From Parvimonas sp. (GTDB lineage Bacteria > Bacillota > Clostridia > Tissierellales > Peptoniphilaceae): a stretch of 64,000 nucleotides of DNA. Positions 34,852 through 43,726 of the stretch are shown piece after piece. Location: the NCBI GenBank assembly GCA_022770425.1, contig JALEHY010000013.1, positions 34,787 to 98,786 on the forward strand. The letters run 5' to 3'. The position numbers and the translations under genes were made by a program. The first letter of the stretch is position 1. Each line of letters begins with the position of its first letter. Below the pieces are notes generated by a model that searched no databases, was not told where the DNA came from, and saw only the letters and a program-made list of their open reading frames with translations.

Positions 34852-36456
34852 ATGTCAATCATAATTTCTGTATTAGGTGGACTGGGGTTGTTTCTTTATG
34901 GAATGAATTTAATGGGTTCCGGTTTGCAAAAATCTTGTGGAGAAAAATTAAAAGGCATAATTGCAGTTATAACAAAAAATAAAATATATGCAGTGTTAGT
35001 CGGAGTATTTGTGACTATGATTATACAGTCAAGTTCTGCAACCACAGTTATGGTTATAGGATTTGTAAATGCAGGTTTTATGACCTTAACTCAAGCAGTC
35101 GGAATAATAATCGGTGCAAATTTAGGAACAACGATTACTGCTCAAATTATTGCTTTTGATATTTCAAAATATGCTCCTATTGTAATTGCTATAGGGGTAT
35201 TCATGTGGCTTAGAGCTAAAAATGATAAGAAAAAAGATGTATCTGAAATATTAATTGGATTTGGGATTTTATTTTTGGGAATGTCTATTATGAGTTCCGG
35301 ACTTTCTCCTTTGGCAAAAGAGGAGTGGTTTAAAAATATACTGATAAAACTTAATAATCCATTTGTTGGAGTTATAGCAGGGCTTGTTTTAACTACAATA
35401 TTACAATCATCATCTGCGTCAATTGGTCTGTTAGAAGCTCTTGGAATGCAAGGACTTATTAATATTAATCAGGCTTTTGGAATTTTATTTGGTGATAATA
35501 TCGGAACTACAACAACCGCATTAATTTCAAGTATAGGAGCAAACAAAAATGCAAAGAGAGCTGCATTTATACATTTTTTATTTAATTTCATAGGCACTAT
35601 TATATTTATGCTAATGCTTAGAAAACCGGTACAAATTTTAGTAGAACATATTTCACCAGGAAATGTTCAAAGACAAATTGCTAATGCTCATACTTTATTT
35701 AATCTTATAAATGTTATAATTCAATTGCCGTTTTCAAATTTATTAGTTAAGATTGCCGAAAAATTTATTAAAGGCACTGATGAGTCTGAAAGTAACTATT
35801 CGGTAAATCTTGATAAGAGAATATTAGAAACACCAAGTATTGCTATATTACAAGCTCAAAAAGAAGTTGTAAGAATGGGAGAAATAGTTTTCGAATCATT
35901 GGAAAAAACGATAAAATGTTTTGAAAGTAGAGATACCAAACAAATAGAATTTGTACTTGAAAGAGAAAAGATGATAAATGGTTTAGAAAAGGAAATTTTA
36001 GACTATTTAGTATTATTATCTGACAAAAATTTATCAGACGAAGAAAAACATAAGGTATTTGTTATGATGTATTCTATAAATGATTACGAAAGAATAGGTG
36101 ACCATTGTGAAAATATAATTGAATTGATACAAGAAATTAAAGATGAAAATTCTGTATTCAGTAAAACAGCGTATGATGAGTATGAAGTTATGTCTAATAA
36201 CATATTAGATATTGTATCAAGGACGAATTTAGCTTATAAAAATTCTGATATTGAAATGGCAAAAAGTTGCATTAATATAGAAGAAGAAGTAGATAATTTA
36301 GAAGAAAGTTATAGAAAAAATCATATGGACAGAATTAACAGAGGGATTTGTGATACAAATTCAGGGGTTAAATTTTTGGATATTTTATCAAACTTCGAAA
36401 GAATTGCTGACCATAGTGTAAATATTGCGAATTACACTTCAGGAAAAGAATTGTAA
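34852..36456 (+). CDS. Na+/phosphate cotransporter family protein with PhoU-like tail
   Basis: A 534-residue protein. Its N-terminal two thirds are membrane-embedded with the duplicated QSSSAT motif of the NptA/PNaS family (MIIQSSSATTVMVIGFV about residues 53-69, and TILQSSSASIGLLEAL about 180-195). The C-terminal third is a helical PhoU-like domain (RIGDHCENI, FERIADHSVNIANY). It should import phosphate with sodium. ATG 34852 with GGAGG before it is preferred to a longer frame from 34822. It is a second phosphate-linked uptake route besides the phn-type transporter. Confidence 0.9.
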   Translation: MSIIISVLGGLGLFLYGMNLMGSGLQKSCGEKLKGIIAVITKNKIYAVLVGVFVTMIIQSSSATTVMVIGFVNAGFMTLTQAVGIIIGANLGTTITAQIIAFDISKYAPIVIAIGVFMWLRAKNDKKKDVSEILIGFGILFLGMSIMSSGLSPLAKEEWFKNILIKLNNPFVGVIAGLVLTTILQSSSASIGLLEALGMQGLININQAFGILFGDNIGTTTTALISSIGANKNAKRAAFIHFLFNFIGTIIFMLMLRKPVQILVEHISPGNVQRQIANAHTLFNLINVIIQLPFSNLLVKIAEKFIKGTDESESNYSVNLDKRILETPSIAILQAQKEVVRMGEIVFESLEKTIKCFESRDTKQIEFVLEREKMINGLEKEILDYLVLLSDKNLSDEEKHKVFVMMYSINDYERIGDHCENIIELIQEIKDENSVFSKTAYDEYEVMSNNILDIVSRTNLAYKNSDIEMAKSCINIEEEVDNLEESYRKNHMDRINRGICDTNSGVKFLDILSNFERIADHSVNIANYTSGKEL

Positions 36457-36527
36457 AAGTTTGTCATTTTATTTAACAATTAACTAAATTTATAAAAAAC
36501 TTTTATCAGGGAAATTTATAAAATCTC

Positions 36528-36556
36528 TTTACAATTGGGTAAACATAGGATATAAT
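36528..36556 (+). promoter_or_regulatory. Promoter of the trxB-grd operon
   Basis: TTTACA (36528-36533), 17-bp spacer and TATAAT (36551-36556). An 11-base inverted repeat starts on the -10. Confidence 0.8.
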
Positions 36557-36604
36557 AATAAACGGATGTTATGTTTGATTTCGTAAGTTGCTTCGTTTAT
36601 TATT
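36554..36604. promoter_or_regulatory. 11-base inverted repeat around the trxB transcription start
   Basis: AATAATAAACG (36554-36564) is perfectly inverted as CGTTTATTATT (36594-36604). The first arm overlaps the -10, the second lies 24 bases before the trxB start. This suits a looped or dimer-of-dimers operator; no known regulator is implied. Confidence 0.4.
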
Positions 36605-36628
36605 CTAAAAATTTACGGAGGTATGCTT

Positions 36629-37558
36629 ATGTATGATTGTGTGATTATCGGTGCGGGACCGGCCGGAATAAGTGCAGGTATATATGCTGCGAGATCAAGT
36701 ATGAAAACACTTATAATTGAAAAAGGAACACCCGGAGGACTTATTGCAAAGACAGATGAAATTGCAAATTATCCCGGAGCATCTGATATTCCAACAGGTC
36801 CGGATTTAATAAAAAGAATGGTAGAGCAGGCTAAATCATTTGGTGCTGAGTTTGTAACGGACACTGTAATTAAAGTTAGTTTAAAAGATAAAGTTAAATC
36901 TATTGTTTGTGAAAATAATGTTTATGAAACAAAAAGCATAATAATTGCAACCGGTTCAAATCCGAGATTATTAAATGTTCCTGGAGAAAAAGAGTTTACC
37001 GGAAAAGGAATTGCATATTGTGCAACATGTGATGCTCCTTTTTTTGAAGGTCTTGATGTATTTGTTGTAGGATCGGGAGAAGCGGCAGTTGAGGAAGCAA
37101 TGTATTTAACTAAGTTTGCAAGACAAGTTACGTTGCTGGTTAGGAAAGACAGGTTAACTGTTGCGAAATCAATAGAAGAAAAAGCTCTTAAATGTGAAAA
37201 ATTAAAAATAATGTGGAATACTGAAGTAGAAAAATTTGAAGGAGCAGGAATACTAAACAGTATGACTGTTTTTAACAATAAAACCGGAGAAAAAACTACC
37301 ATAGTGCCAAGAGAAGGAGATATGATTTTTGGAGTGTTTATATTTATAGGTTATGTACCGGAATCTCATTTATTTGAGGCTGAAATTGAAACTTCAAGAG
37401 GATATATTGTTTCTGATGATTGTATGAAAACTTCAGTTGAGGGCGTTTTTGTAGCAGGAGATGTTAGAGTTAAGGAATTGAGACAAGTTGTTACTGCTGT
37501 TAATGATGGTGCTATTGCTGCAGTTAATGCAGGAAAGTATGTTGAAAGTCTTGATTAG
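36629..37558 (+). CDS. trxB: Thioredoxin reductase-like flavoprotein of the glycine reductase cluster
   Basis: A 309-residue FAD/NAD(P)H disulfide reductase. The FAD motif GAGPAGISAG is at residues 8-17, the redox pair is C131 and C134 (YCATCDAPFF), the NAD(P) site is GSGEAAVEEA, and the C-terminal FAD motif is GVFVAGDVR. ATG 36629, seven bases after GGAGG, is preferred to ATG 36623. It heads the grd genes, whose reducing power comes from thioredoxin and thioredoxin reductase. The usual companion trxA is missing here, so the thioredoxin must be encoded elsewhere. Confidence 0.93.
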   Translation: MYDCVIIGAGPAGISAGIYAARSSMKTLIIEKGTPGGLIAKTDEIANYPGASDIPTGPDLIKRMVEQAKSFGAEFVTDTVIKVSLKDKVKSIVCENNVYETKSIIIATGSNPRLLNVPGEKEFTGKGIAYCATCDAPFFEGLDVFVVGSGEAAVEEAMYLTKFARQVTLLVRKDRLTVAKSIEEKALKCEKLKIMWNTEVEKFEGAGILNSMTVFNNKTGEKTTIVPREGDMIFGVFIFIGYVPESHLFEAEIETSRGYIVSDDCMKTSVEGVFVAGDVRVKELRQVVTAVNDGAIAAVNAGKYVESLD

Positions 37559-37611
37559 TGAATTTAATTCCGAAAGGATTAAATATATATAAATTTTAAG
37601 GAGGTGAGTAT

Positions 37612-38898
37612 ATGCGTCTAGAATTAGGAAAAATCTTAATTAATGATATTAAATTTTGTTCAGAAACAAAAGTAGAAAAAGGTGTTTTACACATTAATAA
37701 GGAAGAATTAATTTCTATGTTAATGGAAGATGAACACTTAAAATCAGTAGACGTAGATCTTGCAAAACCAGGTGAAAGTGTAAGAATTACTCCAATTAAG
37801 GATGTTGTAGAACCAAGAGTAAAGGTTAATGGAGCAGGTGGAGTATTCCCTGGAATGATTTCAAAAGTTGATGTAGTTGGTTCAGGAAGAACTCATGTTC
37901 TTAAGGGAGCTGCTGTAATGACAGTTGGTAAAATTGTTGGTTTCCAAGAAGGTATAGTTGACATGTGCGGACCAGGAGCAGATTATACTCCATTCTCAAA
38001 GACAAATAACATTGTTTTGATTGTGGAACCTGCTGAAGGAGTTGCAACTCATGCTTATGAAAAGGCTGTTAGAATGGCTGGTTTGAAAGCTGCTACTTAT
38101 TTGGGATTAGCTGGTAAAGAAGTTGAACCGGATGAAGTAGAAGTATTCGAAACTAAACCATTATTCGAACAAGCTGAAGAATTAAAACATTTACCAAAAG
38201 TAGCTTATGTACAAATGTTACAATCTCAAGGATTATTACATGATACATATGTTTACGGTGTAGATGCAAAACAAATAGTTCCAACACTATTATATCCAAC
38301 TGAATTAATGGATGGTGCTATCTTAAGTGGTAACTGTGTATCTTCTTGTGATAAGAATACAACTTACCATCACTTAAATAACCCTGTTGTTAGAGCAATG
38401 TATGAACAACACGGAAAAGAAATCAACTTTGTTGGTGTGATTATCACTAACGAAAATGTATATTTGGCAGATAAAGAAAGATCATCAAACTGGACTGCTA
38501 AATTATGTGAATTTTTAAATCTTGACGGAGCTATCGTATCACAAGAAGGATTTGGTAACCCAGATACAGATTTAATAATGAACTGTAAAAAAATCGAAGG
38601 TAAAGGTGTTAAAACTGTAATCATCACTGATGAATATGCAGGAAGAGACGGAGCAAGCCAATCATTAGCTGATGCTGATGCAGCTGCTAATGCAGTAGTA
38701 ACAGGCGGAAACGCTAACGAAACTATTGTATTACCTAAGATGGATAAAGTTATCGGAACTTTAGATTATGTTGATATAATTGCAGGTGGATTTGACGGAT
38801 CATTAAGAGAAGATGGATCTATCATGGTTGAATTACAAGCAATTACAGGTGCAACAAACGAATTAGGATTTAATAGATTATCTGCTACAGGATATTAA
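37612..38898 (+). CDS. grdE: Glycine reductase complex component B, proprotein GrdE
   Basis: A 428-residue precursor of the substrate-activating part of component B (protein B). In the family it is cleaved at an internal Asn-Cys bond to two subunits, with the new N-terminal Cys converted to a pyruvoyl group that forms a Schiff base with glycine. The matching site is N241-C242 in SGNCVSSCD. AAGGAGGTGAG precedes the ATG. The codons are strongly biased (CCA, AAC, TTC), unlike trxB just upstream, which suggests very high expression. Confidence 0.95.
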   Translation: MRLELGKILINDIKFCSETKVEKGVLHINKEELISMLMEDEHLKSVDVDLAKPGESVRITPIKDVVEPRVKVNGAGGVFPGMISKVDVVGSGRTHVLKGAAVMTVGKIVGFQEGIVDMCGPGADYTPFSKTNNIVLIVEPAEGVATHAYEKAVRMAGLKAATYLGLAGKEVEPDEVEVFETKPLFEQAEELKHLPKVAYVQMLQSQGLLHDTYVYGVDAKQIVPTLLYPTELMDGAILSGNCVSSCDKNTTYHHLNNPVVRAMYEQHGKEINFVGVIITNENVYLADKERSSNWTAKLCEFLNLDGAIVSQEGFGNPDTDLIMNCKKIEGKGVKTVIITDEYAGRDGASQSLADADAAANAVVTGGNANETIVLPKMDKVIGTLDYVDIIAGGFDGSLREDGSIMVELQAITGATNELGFNRLSATGY

Positions 38899-38965
38899 AA
38901 TTAAATCAAACATTATATGAAATAAGAAAATAAAAATTAAAAAATATAGAAAGGATGTGTAGTCA

Positions 38966-39424
38966 ATGGCACTTTTAACAGAAAGTACAAAAGTAATAAT
39001 AATTGGCGATAGAGATGGTATTCCAGGACCAGCTATTGAAGAATGTGTCGCTACAACTCCTGCAGAAATAGTATTCTCAGCAACTGAATGTTTTGTCTGA
39101 ACTGCAGCAGGAGCAATGGACTTAGAAAATCAAAGAAGAATAAAAGAATTAGCAGAAAAATACGGAGCAGAAAATTGTTTAGTTCTTTTAGGAGCATCTG
39201 AACCAGAATCAGCAGCTTTAGCAGCTGAAACTGTAACAACAGGTGACCCAACTTATGCAGGTCCATTAGCAGGAGTTCAGTTAGGACTTAAAGTATATCA
39301 CGCAGTAGAAGCAGAATTCAAAGCAGAAGTTGACGAATCAGTTTATGACGACCAAGTAGGTATGATGGAAATGGTTCTTGATTGTGATGCTATTACTGAA
39401 GCTGTTAGCGCGATTAGAGGTTAA
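38966..39424 (+). CDS. grdA: Glycine reductase selenoprotein A (in-frame UGA = selenocysteine 45)
   Basis: A 152-residue selenoprotein interrupted by TGA at 39098-39100, which is codon 45 in ECFVUTAAGAMDLE, the signature of GrdA. Protein A receives the carboxymethyl group from protein B as a selenoether and hands it to protein C, forming a selenosulfide with the nearby Cys (C42). The start ATG has GAAAGGATG before it. Reading UGA as stop would leave only 44 residues; the downstream frame is highly conserved, so this is no pseudogene. I see no convincing SECIS-like hairpin right after this UGA. Confidence 0.96.
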
Positions 39425-39478
39425 TTATAATTAATATTGAAATAATCATATAGAAATATATGAAGAGAGGTGATTAGT

Positions 39479-40786
39479 GTGGAAAAATTAAGAGTAGTTC
39501 ACTATATAAACCAATTCTTTGCTGGTATCGGTGGGGAAGAAAAAGCTGATCATAGACCAGAAGTAAGAGAAGAAAAAATCGGACCTGGTTTAGCATTAAA
39601 TGCTGGTTTTAACGGTGAAGCTGAAATAGTTGCTACAGTTATTTGTGGTGACGGTTATTTCGGTGAAAATATAGAACAAGCTAAAGCAGAAGTTTTAGAA
39701 TTAGTAAAAAAATATAATCCGGATTTATTCATTGCTGGTCCTGCATTTAACGCTGGTCGTTATGGGGTAGCAGCAGGAACAGTTACTGAAGCTGTTCAAA
39801 ATGAATTAGGTATTCCTGCTTTAACTGGTATGTATATTGAAAATCCAGGTGCAGATATGTTCAAAAAGAGCGTATATGTAGTTTCAACTAAAAACAGTGC
39901 AGCAGGTATGAAAGATGCTGTTTCTAAAATGGTTCCACTTGCAATGAAAATTGTAAAGGGAGAAGAAATTGGTTCTCCTGCTGAAGAAGGTTATATTGAA
40001 AGAGGAATTAGAAAGAACATATTTAGAGAAGAATTCGGTGGTAAGAGAGCTGTAAATATGATGATCAAAAAGTTAAAGGGAGAAGAATTTGAAACAGAAT
40101 TCCCAATGCCTAACTTTGACAGAGTAGATCCAAATCCAGCAGTTAAAGATATTACAAAGGCTAAAATTGCTATTGTAACATCAGGTGGTATTGTTCCTCA
40201 CGGAAATCCAGATCATATAGAATCATCATCTGCATCTAAATATGGTAAATATGACATTGAAGGCGTAAATGATCTTGTTGACGGACAATGGGAAACAGCG
40301 CACGGTGGTTATGACCCTGTATACGCTAACCAAGACTCAGACAGAGTTATCCCTGTTGACGTTTTAAGAGAATTTGAAAAAGAAGGAAAAATCGGAAGTC
40401 TTCATAGATATTTCTATACTACTGTAGGTAATGGTACAGCAGTAGCTTCTTCTAAAGCATTTGCTGAAGAATTCAGCAAAGAATTAGTTGCTGATGGAGT
40501 AGATGCAGTTATCTTAACATCTACCTGAGGTACTTGTACACGTTGCGGTGCAACGATGGTAAAAGAAGTTGAGAGAGCCGGTATTCCGGTAGTACACGTA
40601 TGTACAGTTACTCCAATTTCAATGACAGTAGGGGCTAATAGAATCGTTCCTGCTATAGCAATTCCTCATCCATTCGGTAATCCAAAATTAAGTATGGAAG
40701 AAGAATACCAATTAAGAAAAGGTATTGTTGAAAAAGCATTGAAAGCTTTAACAACTGAAGTAGAAACTCAAACAATATTTGAATAA
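39479..40786 (+). CDS. grdB: Glycine reductase component B selenoprotein GrdB (in-frame UGA = selenocysteine 350)
   Basis: A 435-residue selenoprotein (gamma subunit of protein B). TGA at 40526-40528 is codon 350 in LTSTUGTCTRCGATM, matching the UxxCxxC active site of GrdB. It takes the substrate activated by GrdE and forms a selenoether on protein A. The start is GTG 39479, six bases after AGAGGTG, giving MEKLRVVHYINQFFAGIGGEEKAD. A perfect hairpin (40541-40555) with a G-leading loop follows the UGA and is a good SECIS candidate. It ends before a strong terminator. Confidence 0.96.
40541..40555 (+). promoter_or_regulatory. Candidate bacterial SECIS hairpin in grdB
   Basis: CGTTGC (40541-40546), loop GGT and GCAACG (40550-40555) form a perfect 6-bp stem. 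Eighteen bases separate the UGA from the loop, and the loop starts with G, as described for bacterial SECIS elements that bind SelB. Confidence 0.75.
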
Positions 40787-40795
40787 TTTTCAAAT

Positions 40796-40827
40796 AAAAA
40801 AAGGTGTCAAGTATTGACACCTTTTTA
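40796..40827 (+). terminator. Strong terminator between grdB and grdC
   Basis: AAAAAGGTGTCAA pairs perfectly with TTGACACCTTTTT around GTA, followed by T. It lies inside the grd cluster and should cut expression of grdC-grdD relative to grdE-grdA-grdB unless a promoter lies in 40828-40890; I see no clear one. Confidence 0.92.
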
Positions 40828-40905
40828 ATTTAATGGTATCCTTATATACGAGGGTAGTTGGCTTTAAAAGCTATCTGTTTTTTAAATTAAAGGAGGTAAT
40901 TAAGA

Positions 40906-42447
40906 ATGAATTTTCCTGTATTAAAAGGAACTTCTTACGTATTAGTTCATGCACCAGACATGATCGTTCAAAATGGAACAACTCAAACTACTGAAAAGGC
41001 TTTGAATCCTAATTCAGAATATTTAAAAGAAATTCCAAATCATATTAGAAAGTATGATGAAGTTTTAAAGTACTTACCAAACCAAGTTTATATTGGAAAC
41101 AAAAGACCGGAAGACTTAAAGGCAGTACCACAACCTTGGTCTGATTCTGAAAAATATTTATCAGAAGCACCAAGATTTGGTAAATATGGTGAAATAATGC
41201 CTGAACACGAATTTATAGGTCTTATGAAGATTTGTGATGCTTTTGATTTAGTATTATTAAATAAAGAATTTACTGAATTAGTAAAAGCAGATTTAGAAAA
41301 ACACCCATTAGTTAGTGATTCATTAGTTGCAAGACTTAAAGAAGGTGTTGAACAATCAGTTCTTGAAGGACATATGGATAATCATGCTGAAGGTTTATTC
41401 TTTGAAGATAAATTAGTAGGGGTAGTAACAAGAGCGCATGATGTGGACGTAAACTTATCAGCTCATGTTATGTTAGAAAATTTGGTTACTAAGGCATCAG
41501 GTTTATTAGCTGCTTTACATTTAGTTGAAAAGAATAACATTAATCCTGCTGATGTTGAATATGTTATTGAATGTTCAGAAGAAGCTTGTGGAGATATGAA
41601 CCAAAGAGGTGGTGGTAACTTCGCAAAATCTATCGCTGAATTAGCAGGTTTCGATAATGCATCAGGTTCTGACTTGAGAGGTTTCTGTGCAGCACCTACT
41701 CATACTTTAATAGCTGCTTCTTCACATGTTCATGCCGGAACTTTTAAACATGTTGTAATAGTTGCAGGAGGATGTACTGCAAAATTAGGTATGAATGGTA
41801 AAGACCACGTTAAAAAAGGATTACCTATTCTTGAAGACGTTATAGGTGGATTTGCCGCTTTAATTTCCGAAAATGACGGAGTTAACCCAATATTAAGAAC
41901 TGACATAGTAGGTAGACATACAGTAGGAACAGGTTCATCACCTCAAGCAGTTATGTCAGCATTGGTTACTGCACCATTAGAAAAAGCTAACTTAACTGTA
42001 AAAGATGTAGATAAATATTCTGCTGAAATGCAAAACCCAGATATTACTAAACCTGCAGGGGCAGGAGATGTTCCAAACGCTAACTTTAAGATGATTGGAG
42101 CATTAGGTGTAATGAAAAAACAATTAGAAAAAGCTGAAATTCCAGGATTTATCGAAAATCATGGTATGGAAGGATGGGCTCCAACTCAAGGACATATTCC
42201 TTCAGGAGTACCTTATTTAGGATTCTGTAGAGAAGATTTAACTGAAGGTGAATTAAACAGAGCTATGATTATCGGTAAAGGTTCTTTATTCTTAGGAAGA
42301 ATGACTAACTTATTTGATGGTGTATCAATTGTTTTAGAAAGAAATTCAGGTAAAGTAGAAGAAAACTCTGGAGTTTCTAAGGAAGAAGTTAAGAAATTAG
42401 TTGCTGAAGCAATGAGAAATTTTGCATCTTCTTTGATTGAAGAATAG
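40906..42447 (+). CDS. grdC: Glycine reductase component C, beta subunit
   Basis: A 513-residue subunit of protein C, which receives the carboxymethyl-selenoether from protein A, forms a protein-bound acetyl thioester and releases acetyl phosphate. The sequence (PVLKGTSYVLVHAPDMIVQNGTTQTTEK at the N-terminus; ECSEEACGDMNQRGGGNFAKSIAELAG near 225-250) is typical of GrdC, which has a ketoacyl-synthase-like fold. AAAGGAGG lies before the ATG. It overlaps no gene, and grdD begins ten bases after its stop. Acetyl phosphate then gives ATP through acetate kinase. Confidence 0.95.
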   Translation: MNFPVLKGTSYVLVHAPDMIVQNGTTQTTEKALNPNSEYLKEIPNHIRKYDEVLKYLPNQVYIGNKRPEDLKAVPQPWSDSEKYLSEAPRFGKYGEIMPEHEFIGLMKICDAFDLVLLNKEFTELVKADLEKHPLVSDSLVARLKEGVEQSVLEGHMDNHAEGLFFEDKLVGVVTRAHDVDVNLSAHVMLENLVTKASGLLAALHLVEKNNINPADVEYVIECSEEACGDMNQRGGGNFAKSIAELAGFDNASGSDLRGFCAAPTHTLIAASSHVHAGTFKHVVIVAGGCTAKLGMNGKDHVKKGLPILEDVIGGFAALISENDGVNPILRTDIVGRHTVGTGSSPQAVMSALVTAPLEKANLTVKDVDKYSAEMQNPDITKPAGAGDVPNANFKMIGALGVMKKQLEKAEIPGFIENHGMEGWAPTQGHIPSGVPYLGFCREDLTEGELNRAMIIGKGSLFLGRMTNLFDGVSIVLERNSGKVEENSGVSKEEVKKLVAEAMRNFASSLIEE

Positions 42448-42457
42448 AGGTGATTCC

Positions 42458-43615
42458 ATGTCTGATATAAAAAAGGTAATTGGTAATATCTTTGAAGAAA
42501 TTGCTACTGGATTAGAAACTGGTGCTTTTACATCAAGACCAAGAATTGCTGTTACAACTTTAGGCAGTGAACACGGATTAGAAAATGTTGTTAAAGGGGC
42601 TGAACTTGCTCAATCAAGAGATAAAAGTGTTGAATATTGTATTATAGGACCGGAAGTTGAAACTACTCTAAAACAATATGTTGTTGCTAACGAAGATGAA
42701 GGTTATGCAAAAATGGAAGAACTATTAGATAGTGGAGAAATTGACGGTTGTGTTACAATGCACTACAGTTTCCCTATAGGTGTTTCAACAGTAGGTAGAG
42801 TAGTGACTCCTGCTGCTGCAAAAGAAATGATAATTGCAACTACTACTGGAACTTCATCTGCTCATAGAGTAGAAGGAATGGTAAAAAACGGTATCTATGG
42901 TATTATAGTTGCTAAGGCATTGGGGATTGAAAATCCAACAGTTGGTATTTTAAACCTTGATAATGCAGTTGCAGTTGAAAAAGCATTTAAAGAATTAAAA
43001 GAAAATGGTTATGACATAAACTTTGCTGAGTCAAATAGAGCTGATGGTGGAGTATTGATGAGAGGAAATGACTTATTACAAGGTGTTCCTGATGTTATGG
43101 TAAATGATACTTTAACAGGAAATCTTTTAATGAAAGTATTTTCTTCATACACTACAGGCGGCGGATTCGAAGCTATGGGATACGGATATGGTCCTGGAAT
43201 CGGAGAAGGATATGATAGATTAGTTCTAATTATTTCAAGGGCATCAGGATTCCCTGTAATTGCTAATGCAATGACTTATGCAGGTCAGTTAGTGAAAGGT
43301 AATATTAAAGAAGTTTCTAAAAAAGAATTTGAAAAAGCAAATAAAGCCGGATTAAAAGCTATTTTAGAAAAAATTACTTCTGCCGGAGCAAAAAAATCTG
43401 AACCGGCTGAAGAAGTTACTTGTCCTCCGGAAGAACAAGCTACAGCAACTATTTCAGGTATAGATATTCTTGAGCTTGAAGACGCTAAGGTAGCATTGTG
43501 GAAACATGGAATTTTTGCAAAGACAGGTATGGGATGTACCGGACCGGTAGTTATGGTTAATGAAGCTAATCTTGAAAAATCTAAGGAAATTTTAGAAAAA
43601 GAAGGATATGTTTAA
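42458..43615 (+). CDS. grdD: Glycine reductase component C, alpha subunit
   Basis: A 385-residue subunit of protein C with a phosphotransacetylase/PlsX-like fold, where the acetyl group is released by phosphate. A cysteine near the C-terminus (KTGMGCTGPVVMVN, about residue 360) is the likely acetyl-carrying thiol by family knowledge. ATG 42458 with GAGGTG before it is chosen over an in-frame start at 42437 inside grdC. It ends the cluster and is followed by a hairpin terminator. Confidence 0.94.
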   Translation: MSDIKKVIGNIFEEIATGLETGAFTSRPRIAVTTLGSEHGLENVVKGAELAQSRDKSVEYCIIGPEVETTLKQYVVANEDEGYAKMEELLDSGEIDGCVTMHYSFPIGVSTVGRVVTPAAAKEMIIATTTGTSSAHRVEGMVKNGIYGIIVAKALGIENPTVGILNLDNAVAVEKAFKELKENGYDINFAESNRADGGVLMRGNDLLQGVPDVMVNDTLTGNLLMKVFSSYTTGGGFEAMGYGYGPGIGEGYDRLVLIISRASGFPVIANAMTYAGQLVKGNIKEVSKKEFEKANKAGLKAILEKITSAGAKKSEPAEEVTCPPEEQATATISGIDILELEDAKVALWKHGIFAKTGMGCTGPVVMVNEANLEKSKEILEKEGYV

Positions 43616-43625
43616 AATTTATAAA

Positions 43626-43658
43626 TAAGAGAGTTTTTAAAAAACTCTCTTATTTTTT
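43626..43658 (+). terminator. Terminator of grdC-grdD
   Basis: TAAGAGAGTTTTT pairs with AAAAACTCTCTTA, followed by seven T. Confidence 0.9.
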
Positions 43659-43726
43659 TGTTTAGATACTTTAAAATGTGGTATATTATTAATGTCTAAT
43701 ACAGACTTAATTTAAGGAGGTAATTT

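Noticed and set aside
36457..37611. Glycine riboswitch before the trxB-grd genes
   Set aside because: The leader is short and shows none of the conserved glycine-aptamer segments; the only structure is the 11-base inverted repeat.
38966..40786. Frameshifted or pseudogenised grdA and grdB
   Set aside because: In both genes the only interruption is a single in-frame UGA at the known selenocysteine position, with full conservation afterwards.
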